A DNA stretch of 6,471 nt. Source: an uncultured Collinsella sp. Its GTDB lineage: Bacteria; Actinomycetota; Coriobacteriia; Coriobacteriales; Coriobacteriaceae. The notes under the pieces are model-generated. The model was not told the DNA's origin, searched no databases, and was given only the letters and a program-made list of their open reading frames with translations. The stretch spans positions 1 through 6,471 of the forward strand of contig USNA01000056.1 of assembly GCA_900555955.1 (NCBI GenBank), given 5' to 3'. The number at the start of each line of letters is the position of its first letter. Position 1 is the stretch's first letter. Positions 1 through 5,443 of the stretch are shown here, one piece after another. The translations under genes were made by a program, and so were the position numbers.

Positions 1-486
1 GTGTTTGCCGCCGAGGGCATGGAGCTCATGAACCAGTACTCCGGCGCTGCCACCTCCACGCCCGCGATCGCTATTGCGCTCGTGGTGCTCGTCGGACTTG
101 CCTGCGGTTATCGCAAGCTCAAGACCGTCGGCAAGGTGCAGAAGTCCCAGCCGTGGGCATGCGGCTATGCTCCCAACGAGCATATGCCCGTCGTGGCCAC
201 GACCTTTGCCTCCGAGGTGTCCTGGTTTATGCAGCCGCTCTACACGCTGCGCGACCGCTGCACGGCCGTCTGCTGGTCCATCGCGCACTTCTTCCAGAAG
301 CTCACCGGTGTGGCCGAGGCTGTGGAGCCCGTACCCGACAAGGTTCTCGTCGATGCCCCGCATAAGGGTGTCGAGAAGCTCGCCGACCTCGCGACTAAGC
401 TCGAGGGTGGCAACTACAGCATCTATATCTGCTACATCGTCGCGGCACTCGTGGTGTTCCTCGTGCTCGCCGTGCAAATGGGTTAA
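1..486 (+). CDS. hyfB: HyfB, hydrogenase-4 membrane subunit B (3' end only)
   Basis: This is the C-terminal 161 residues of a HyfB/HycC-type antiporter-like membrane subunit. The frame is open at the left edge, and the GTG at position 1 is most likely an ordinary internal Val codon, because E. coli HyfB is about 670 residues long. Visible features are a membrane helix at about residues 20-38, a cytoplasmic PWACGY motif at 51-56 that I recall from HyfB/HycC C-termini, a following segment with 'MQPLYTLRD' (77-85) matching the family's conserved 'QPLR' stretch, and a final membrane helix at about 141-159. The missing N-terminal part should hold the proton-antiporter core. It lies 12 nt upstream of hyfC, and its TAA abuts the hyfC Shine-Dalgarno sequence. 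In the complex, HyfB is expected to be one of the ion-translocating subunits. Family assignment rests on the WACGY motif plus gene order. Confidence 0.85.
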   Translation: MFAAEGMELMNQYSGAATSTPAIAIALVVLVGLACGYRKLKTVGKVQKSQPWACGYAPNEHMPVVATTFASEVSWFMQPLYTLRDRCTAVCWSIAHFFQKLTGVAEAVEPVPDKVLVDAPHKGVEKLADLATKLEGGNYSIYICYIVAALVVFLVLAVQMG

Positions 487-498
487 GGAGGGGAGAGC

Positions 499-1425
499 AT
501 GAACAACATCGTACTTGCCGTTCTGCAGGGCGTGGTCGTCATGGCCGTCGCGCCGTTCTTCTCCGGTCTCGGCCGCGTGATCCGCGCCAAGATGCACAAC
601 CGTCGCGGCCCCAGCATCATGCAGGACTATCGCGACCTGGCCAAGCTCTTTGCGCGCCCCGAGTCCCAGAGCGAGGACGCGAGCTTTGCGCTGCGCATTA
701 TGCCGCCGCTGTTCTTCGCCGTCGCCTTTATGCTCGCGATGGGCCTGCCGCTCTTTACGGCGCAAAGCCCCATCCCGGTCTTTGGTGACGCCATCACCAT
801 CATGTACAGCCTGGCGCTCGCCCGCTTCTTCTTCGCCCTTTGCGGCGTGGATTCGTCCAACGCCTACGCCGGTATCGGCGGCGTCCGCGAGCTGCTCATG
901 AGCGTGCTCATCGAGCCGTCCATGCTGCTGGCGCTGTTTGCCGCCGCCCTGGTGTGCGGTTCCACCGACATCGCCACCATGGGTCAGCACATCATGACGG
1001 GCGCCATCGACGCGCCGGTCGCCGTAATCCTCGCCGGCATCGCCTTTGCGATTGCCTGCTACATGGAACTCGGCAAGCTGCCGTTTGATCAGGCCGAGGC
1101 CGAGCAGGAGCTTCAGGAGGGCCCGCTCGCCGAGCTTTCCGGCCCGTCGCTTGCGATGGCCAAGCTCGCCATGTCCATGAAGCAGGTCCTGGTCGTCGCC
1201 TGGTTCTGCGCGATCTTCGTCCCCTGGGGCGAGCCCGCGACCGTGGGCGCCGCCGCCGTTCTGGGTGCAGTCATCTTCCTGGTGAAGTGCCTGATCGATT
1301 TTGTCGTATGCGGCGTGATCGAGAACTCCTGCTCGCGCTCGCGTTTTAAGGTGCTTGGCAATCAGACCTGGGCCGTCGTGGGCATCGCCGTTCTGGCGTT
1401 TGTCTTCGTGGTCGTCGGCGTGTAG
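499..1425 (+). CDS. hyfC: HyfC, hydrogenase-4 NuoH-like membrane anchor subunit
   Basis: A 308-residue protein of the NuoH/HycD/HyfC family (E. coli HyfC is about 315). It is the integral subunit on which the [NiFe] catalytic and FeS small subunits dock, and it joins them to the antiporter-like subunits. Residues 24-50 hold the family's amphipathic segment with AKMHNRRGPSIMQDYRDLAK, the counterpart of the complex I NuoH quinone-cavity motif. A second signature is LGKLPFDQAEAEQELQEGPL (191-210), with Glu190 and the acidic cluster that line the proposed proton entry path. About eight hydrophobic helices are visible, including 69-87, 139-155, 173-190, 229-242, 250-275 and 291-308. The start is well supported: AGGAGG at 486-491 lies 7 nt before ATG 499. 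No lesion is seen. It differs from complex I NuoH by the PFDQAEAEQELQEGP form of the acidic loop, which is typical of Hyc/Hyf enzymes. Confidence 0.95.
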   Translation: MNNIVLAVLQGVVVMAVAPFFSGLGRVIRAKMHNRRGPSIMQDYRDLAKLFARPESQSEDASFALRIMPPLFFAVAFMLAMGLPLFTAQSPIPVFGDAITIMYSLALARFFFALCGVDSSNAYAGIGGVRELLMSVLIEPSMLLALFAAALVCGSTDIATMGQHIMTGAIDAPVAVILAGIAFAIACYMELGKLPFDQAEAEQELQEGPLAELSGPSLAMAKLAMSMKQVLVVAWFCAIFVPWGEPATVGAAAVLGAVIFLVKCLIDFVVCGVIENSCSRSRFKVLGNQTWAVVGIAVLAFVFVVVGV

Positions 1426-1440
1426 GAGAAGGGAGAAACA

Positions 1441-2898
1441 ATGTCATTTGCAGTCAGTCTGTCCCTTCTCGGCTTGGTCGCTATCGCGGCCCCGATGGTG
1501 GCCTCGGTGCTCGTCGCCCTGTTCCCCCGTCCGTACGCCAAGTGGTTCAGCGTTTTGGGTGCCGCCGTCTCGACGGTCTGCACCATCGCCCTCGCCGCGA
1601 ATTTCGCTGGCGCCGGCATGCCCGACACGCAGGTCCCCCTGATCTCGTTTGGGCAGACCCTCGTCATGGGATTCACCTTCGATCGCATGAGCACGCTGCT
1701 CGCGCCCGCCTTTGTGGGTATCGGCTTGCTTGTCGTGATCTATTCGATTCCCTATATGAGCGAGAATAACCGTGAGCATCCCGACGCACCGCGTCGTCGC
1801 TTCTACGCGTACCTCGCGACCTTCATCGGTGCCATGGCCGGCCTCGTGTACAGCTCGACCCTTTTGGGCCAGCTCGTGTTCTTTGAGATCACGGGTGCGT
1901 GCTCTTGGGGCCTCATTAGCTACTACATGACGCCTACGGCCAAGAAGGCCGGCATGAAGGCCCTGATCATTACGCATATCGGTGCGCTCGGCCTGTATCT
2001 GGGCGCCGCCATCGTGTTTGCCCACACCGGCACCTTTGCCATTACCGCGATTGCCGGCCTCGACGCCAAGCTCAAGGCCATCGTCCTTCTGCTGGTGCTC
2101 TTTGCCGCTTGGGCCAAGTCCGCGCAGGTACCCATGTACATGTGGCTGCCTTCGGCCATGGAGGCCCCGACGCCTGTCTCGGCCTACCTGCATGGCGCCT
2201 CGATGGTTAAGGTCGGCGTGTGCGTGTTCGCGCGTGCGCTCGTCTCTGCCGGCGAGATTCCTGAGATCGTGGGCTGGGTCGCCATTATCGACGCCATGGT
2301 CACCATGCTCTTTGGTTTCCTGATGTACCTGCCGCAAAAGGACATGAAGCGTCTGCTGGCCTTCTCCACGATCGCCCAGCTCTCCTATGTGTTCTTTGGT
2401 CTGGGCCTTTCGGTCTTTGGCAGCCAGCTGGCCTTTGACGGTGCCGTGTGCCACATCTTTAACCACGCTTTCGCCAAGACGCTGTTCTTCCTGATCGCCG
2501 GTTCGTTCTCCTTTACGCTCGGAACGCGTATGCTGCCCAAGCTTCGCGGCATCGTAAAGAAGTACCCGATCTCGGGCGTGGGCTTTGGTGTCGCGGCGCT
2601 CGCCATTGCCGGCGTGCCGCCCATGAACACGTTCTTCTCGAAGTTCCAGATCATCGCCGGCGGCTTCTCCGTGGGTGCCGGCAACGTCGCGATCCTGGTG
2701 CTCGTGTGCATCATGGTCGCCGAGACCGTCGCCACCTTTGCCTGGTTCCTCAAGTGGATGGGCTATTGCCTGCCCGGCGAGCCAAGCGAAGAGGTCGCTG
2801 CGGGAGCCCCACTTCCCCGCGCGATGGCGTTCGTGTTCATCGTGCTCATCATCATGGTCATCGTCAGCGGCCCGCTTTCGGCCAGCTGGATCGGTTAG
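1441..2898 (+). CDS. hyfD: HyfD, hydrogenase-4 antiporter-like subunit
   Basis: A 485-residue polytopic protein of the NuoL/M/N and MrpA/D (Proton_antipo_M) family, the usual length for HyfD (E. coli about 479). The translocation residues are present: Glu149 in 'FFEITGACSW' (the TM5 Glu), Lys226 in 'WAKSAQVP', the broken-helix motif 'MWLPSAMEAPTPVSAYLHGA' (234-253), His251 and Lys257 ('MVKVG'), then His342 and Lys346 in 'FNHAFAKT', and Lys401 in 'FFSKF'. These are the charged residues of the central hydrophilic axis in complex I antiporter-like subunits, so it is expected to move H+ or Na+ in response to H2 chemistry in the peripheral arm. Roughly 14 membrane helices are seen. The start at ATG 1441 follows AGGGAG (1430-1435) by 5 nt, and hyfC ends 15 nt upstream. 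HyfD rather than HyfF is chosen from its position between hyfC and hyfE. Confidence 0.93.
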   Translation: MSFAVSLSLLGLVAIAAPMVASVLVALFPRPYAKWFSVLGAAVSTVCTIALAANFAGAGMPDTQVPLISFGQTLVMGFTFDRMSTLLAPAFVGIGLLVVIYSIPYMSENNREHPDAPRRRFYAYLATFIGAMAGLVYSSTLLGQLVFFEITGACSWGLISYYMTPTAKKAGMKALIITHIGALGLYLGAAIVFAHTGTFAITAIAGLDAKLKAIVLLLVLFAAWAKSAQVPMYMWLPSAMEAPTPVSAYLHGASMVKVGVCVFARALVSAGEIPEIVGWVAIIDAMVTMLFGFLMYLPQKDMKRLLAFSTIAQLSYVFFGLGLSVFGSQLAFDGAVCHIFNHAFAKTLFFLIAGSFSFTLGTRMLPKLRGIVKKYPISGVGFGVAALAIAGVPPMNTFFSKFQIIAGGFSVGAGNVAILVLVCIMVAETVATFAWFLKWMGYCLPGEPSEEVAAGAPLPRAMAFVFIVLIIMVIVSGPLSASWIG

Positions 2899-2911
2899 GA
2901 GGTAGAACGAC

Positions 2912-3565
2912 ATGGGTTATTCGATCGTCAACATCCTTGGCGGCCTTCTGATCGTCACGTCCACCATGGTGGTTGTCTCCAAGAACATCAAACATTCCAT
3001 CCACTGGTATGCGGTGCAGTCGCTGGTGCTCGTGGGGCTTCTCGCCACGCTCGGTGTCACCACTGGTGCGCAGGAGCTGCTTATGTGGGCTGGATCTGCC
3101 TTTATCACCAAGGTCGTCCTGGTCCCTTATATCCTCAACCGCGCATATAAGAAGATGGGCGAGCCGAGCGACGCATCGCTCAAGGCCGGCCTTAAGCCCG
3201 CGTGGGCCATTTGCATCATCGCCGTCGAGGTCGCGATTTGCTTTGCCGTTGTGACGCAGATCAGCCTGCCCACGGCCGAGGTCGCAACGCCTGCGCTCGC
3301 TATTAGCTTCGCTCACTTCTTTGTGGGCCTCACCTGCATCATCTTGCAGCGCAACATCATGAAGCAGATCTTTGGATACTGCCTTATGGAAAACGGCAGC
3401 CATGTGACGCTCGCGCTTTTGGCCCCCACCGCTCCCGAGATCATCGAGATCGGTATCGCCACCGACGCCATCTTTGCCGTCATCATCATGTCCATCGTCG
3501 TGCGTCGCATTTGGGACGACTCCCACTCGCTCGATGCGCGCGACCTGTCCGAGCTGAGGGGGTAG
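2912..3565 (+). CDS. hyfE: HyfE, hydrogenase-4 NuoK-like subunit
   Basis: A small membrane protein of 217 residues, almost the same length as E. coli HyfE (216). About six helices are visible. Its C-terminal half holds the NuoK/MnhC-like segment 'GYCLMENGSHVTLALLAP' (155-172), with Glu160 in the position of the buried NuoK glutamate, followed by 'EIIEIGIATDAIFAVIIMSI' (176-195), with Glu179 and Asp185 in the membrane. NuoK-type subunits bridge the NuoH-like anchor and the antiporter-like subunits in the chain of buried charges. The N-terminal part (1-75) has two or three helices and ends in a basic loop, 'ILNRAYKKMG' (74-83). The start ATG 2912 has a near-perfect TAGGAGGT, with core AGGAGG at 2897-2902 overlapping the hyfD stop, 9 nt upstream. 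It ends in a short charged tail (about 199-217). No lesion is seen. Confidence 0.92.
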   Translation: MGYSIVNILGGLLIVTSTMVVVSKNIKHSIHWYAVQSLVLVGLLATLGVTTGAQELLMWAGSAFITKVVLVPYILNRAYKKMGEPSDASLKAGLKPAWAICIIAVEVAICFAVVTQISLPTAEVATPALAISFAHFFVGLTCIILQRNIMKQIFGYCLMENGSHVTLALLAPTAPEIIEIGIATDAIFAVIIMSIVVRRIWDDSHSLDARDLSELRG

Positions 3566-3568
3566 TCC

Positions 3569-5110
3569 ATGGAAACGTTGATTCTCGCCCTGCTCGCGAC
3601 TCCTTTGGTGTTCTCGCTGGTCATGGCGTTTTTGCCCAAGAACACGTCCTATAACGTGTTTGCCGGTCTCAACCTGGTCTCCGTCGCAGCCGTCCTGGTG
3701 CTGTCGATTATGACGGCCGGTGACGTCCTTATGAGCGGCGACACCGCGAGCGCTCTTGGCCTGTGGTTCCACCTCGATTCGCTGGGCGCCATCTTTGTGC
3801 TGCTCATCGGCTTTATCGGTTTTCTTACGGGGCTGTTCTCGCTGCCCTATGTAAAGGCCGATATCGAGGAGGGCTCCATGCCCGCCGAGCGCTCCAAGCA
3901 GTATTTTGCGCTGTTTAGCCTGTTTGTGTTCACCATGCTGCTCGCGTGCCTGTCCAACAACATGATCCTCACGTGGGCCGCCGTGGAGGCAACCACGCTT
4001 TCCACCGTGTTCCTCGTGGGTATCTACAAGAACAAGACGGCCCTCGAGGCTTCTTGGAAGTATGCGATGGTCTCCACCGCCGGCGTGGCCTTTGGCCTGT
4101 TCGGTACACTGCTGATCTACGCCAACGCCGCCGACGTGATTCCCAACGCCCACGAGGCCGCATTCCTGTCGTGTGTGCTGCCGTATGCCGACCAGTTCGA
4201 CCCGACGCTCATGCGCCTTGCCTTTGCGTTTATCGTGATCGGCTTTGGCACCAAGGCCGGCCTGTTCCCCATGCACACTTGGCTGCCCGATGCCCACTCC
4301 CAGGCCCCGAGCCCTGTCTCGGCCCTGCTCTCTGGCGTGCTGCTTAAGTGCGCCATGCTTGTGATCATGCGCTTCTATGGCTTTACCATCCAGGCCGTGG
4401 GCGCCGAGTATCCGCAGCTTTTGCTGCTGATCGTCGGCACGCTGTCCATTTTGGTGGCGGCACTTTCGATGTTTCGCCAGGACGACCTCAAGCGCCGCTT
4501 TGCGTACTCGTCTGTGGAGAACGTGGGCGTTATCGCCCTGTGCCTGGGTATCGCCGCGGCCCTGCTGCACTGCGTGTTCCACGGCTTTACCAAGACGCTT
4601 GCCTTCTGCGTGTCCGGCAACATCCAGCACGCCTTTGGCACGCGTAGCCTGGCTAAGATTCAGGGTGTCGTCGAGGTTGCCCCCGCAACCGCCGCGCTCG
4701 CCATCTTGGCACTGCTCGGTCTTGGTGCCTTCCCGCCCTTTGGCATGTTTATCTCCGAGTTCCTGACTTTTGTCGCCGGTGTCACCGCCGGTCCCATGTG
4801 GCTGGTCGTCGTGGTCGCCCTCGGTCTTACCGTGGCCATCTCCGCGCTCACCCGCATCGCACTCAAGTCGGTGTTCGGCCATGCGCCCCAGGGCATGGGC
4901 AAGCATGAGGCCCCGGCGCTCATGCTTATCCCCGAAATCATCCTGGCCGTCATGATCTTGTGGTTTGGCATCGCCACCCCGCTGCCTCTCGTGCACGGTG
5001 TGGAGACCGCGACCGGCATCGTGCTCGAGCAGAGCACCGAGGAACTTCACGCGACGCCGATGTACCGCGCTGTGTTCGGTACCGAGACCGCTCAGAGCGA
5101 GGTGGAGTAA
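3569..5110 (+). CDS. hyfF: HyfF, hydrogenase-4 antiporter-like subunit
   Basis: The second complete antiporter-like subunit, 513 residues (E. coli HyfF about 526), in the NuoL/M/N family. Key residues are Glu140 ('WAAVEATTLST', TM5 Glu), Lys229 ('GFGTKAGLFPMHTWLP', 225-240), the broken-helix motif 'DAHSQAPSPVSALLSGVLLK' (241-260) with Lys260, and His338 and Lys342 in 'FHGFTKT'. The order of charges matches HyfD, so it should supply a parallel half-channel for ion transfer. About 14 helices are seen. It has no room for the long lateral helix of NuoL (about 600 residues) and instead ends in a hydrophilic tail (about 480-513). The start ATG 3569 sits 3 nt after the hyfE stop, with GAGGGGG (3556-3562) at 6 nt spacing, which suggests translational coupling. 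It is 3 nt from the start of hyfG. Confidence 0.93.
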   Translation: METLILALLATPLVFSLVMAFLPKNTSYNVFAGLNLVSVAAVLVLSIMTAGDVLMSGDTASALGLWFHLDSLGAIFVLLIGFIGFLTGLFSLPYVKADIEEGSMPAERSKQYFALFSLFVFTMLLACLSNNMILTWAAVEATTLSTVFLVGIYKNKTALEASWKYAMVSTAGVAFGLFGTLLIYANAADVIPNAHEAAFLSCVLPYADQFDPTLMRLAFAFIVIGFGTKAGLFPMHTWLPDAHSQAPSPVSALLSGVLLKCAMLVIMRFYGFTIQAVGAEYPQLLLLIVGTLSILVAALSMFRQDDLKRRFAYSSVENVGVIALCLGIAAALLHCVFHGFTKTLAFCVSGNIQHAFGTRSLAKIQGVVEVAPATAALAILALLGLGAFPPFGMFISEFLTFVAGVTAGPMWLVVVVALGLTVAISALTRIALKSVFGHAPQGMGKHEAPALMLIPEIILAVMILWFGIATPLPLVHGVETATGIVLEQSTEELHATPMYRAVFGTETAQSEVE

Positions 5111-5113
5111 CGA

Positions 5114-5443
5114 ATGATTGAAACTGAGAACAAGGTGTACGCCCGTCGCTGCGAGAGCCATGTCGAGGCCCTGCGCCGCGCCGTTCCGGGCTGCATCGAG
5201 AAGGTCGAGTGGCAGTGCGAGGACCAGCTGACGATCACCGTCAAGCAGGACAAGCTGCCCGAGGCCGTCCACTACCTGTATTACGAGCGCTACGGCTGGA
5301 TTCCCGTGATCATCGGCAATGATGAGCGCAGCCTGTGCGGCCGTTACGCCGTGTATTACGTCATCTCCATGGAGGGGGAGGATCCCGGCTGGGTGGCGCG
5401 GCGCACCCAGGTCGACCCGGGCCCATGGATCCCGGCTGGGTGA
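5114..5443 (+). CDS. hyfG: HyfG N-terminal fragment (NuoC-like domain, truncated by frameshift)
   Basis: The start of the hydrogenase-4 large subunit, which in E. coli HyfG/HycE is one protein with a NuoC-like domain followed by a NuoD-like catalytic domain. Residues 1-89 look native: 'VHYLYYERYGWIPVIIGNDE' (54-73) and 'ERSLCGRYAVYYVISMEG' (73-90 region) fit the HycE pattern 'GNDERKLNGHYAVYYVLSMEG' recalled from the family. From about residue 95 the frame runs through a 47-nt insertion and reads 'ARRTQVDPGPWIPAG' before a TGA at 5441-5443. The 110-residue product would lack the 'ERELRDMFGL' signature and all nickel ligands, so it cannot be a working subunit alone. ATG 5114 lies 3 nt after hyfF, with GGTGGAG (5101-5107) as Shine-Dalgarno sequence. 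It could be half of a recoded protein, a true pseudogene fragment, or the result of an assembly error. I favour one original gene spanning 5114 to beyond 6471. Confidence 0.82.
   Translation: MIETENKVYARRCESHVEALRRAVPGCIEKVEWQCEDQLTITVKQDKLPEAVHYLYYERYGWIPVIIGNDERSLCGRYAVYYVISMEGEDPGWVARRTQVDPGPWIPAG
5389..5410. repeat. short inverted repeat (7-nt arms, 8-nt loop) inside the hyfG insertion
   Basis: CTGGGTG (5389-5395) and CACCCAG (5404-5410) are exact reverse complements separated by 8 GC-rich bases. The second CTGGGTG at 5436-5442 can pair with the same CACCCAG over a 25-nt loop. The structure straddles the junction between the first repeat copy and the extra sequence, which is where polymerase template switching, or a failure to read through a GC hairpin, could have created the insertion. 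It lacks a U-tract, so I do not call it a terminator. Confidence 0.5.
5416..5425 (+). other. possible -1 slippery decamer at the hyfG frame break
   Basis: CCCGGGCCCA contains two overlapping X XXY YYZ heptamers in the upstream hyfG frame: C CCG GGC (5416-5422) and G GGC CCA (5419-5425). A -1 slip on either would enter exactly the frame that encodes the rest of HyfG and bypass the TGA at 5441, giving a protein with 16 extra residues. CCC/GGG heptamers are not among the known efficient slippery sites and I see no convincing downstream pseudoknot. The match may be chance in a GC-rich insert. Confidence 0.2.

Larger units (their letters stand above)
5380..5442 (+). repeat. 16-nt direct repeat bounding a 47-nt frameshifting insertion in hyfG
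   Basis: GGATCCCGGCTGGGTG occurs exactly at 5380-5395 and 5427-5442, a period of 47 nt. Between the copies lie 31 nt of other sequence (5396-5426). Because 47 is not a multiple of three, the downstream reading frame is offset by -1. Deleting one period gives 'SMEGEDPGWVTVRAEVDP', which lines up without a gap with the HycE segment 'SMEGTKKCWITVKALVDP' recalled from E. coli. The 47 nt are therefore extra relative to the family. The bases CCATGGA also recur upstream of both copies (5367-5373 and 5423-5429), so the duplication is slightly longer and imperfect. Confidence 0.93.

Noticed and set aside
1..486. Treating the GTG at position 1 as the start of a small 161-residue membrane protein
   Set aside because: The frame is open at the window edge and the sequence matches the C-terminal part of HyfB, so the gene begins upstream.
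1444..2913. A 489-codon minus-strand open frame that almost exactly covers hyfD
   Set aside because: Same low-complexity basic composition; hyfD on the + strand has family motifs, correct length and a Shine-Dalgarno sequence.
1..5110. Reading the cluster as respiratory complex I (nuo) or an Mrp antiporter operon
   Set aside because: The gene order is that of hyf, not nuo or mrp, and the linked large subunit has the RICGICGCAH nickel-ligand motif that NuoD lacks.
487..5113. Promoters, terminators or small RNAs between the genes
   Set aside because: The intergenic gaps are 3-15 nt and are filled by ribosome binding sites; no -35/-10 pair or hairpin with U-tract fits.
5425..5443. A natural split of HyfG into separate NuoC-like and NuoD-like proteins, as in Ech-type hydrogenases
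   Set aside because: The break falls inside the NuoC-like domain and not between domains, the second ATG lacks a Shine-Dalgarno sequence, and the break coincides with a direct-repeat insertion.
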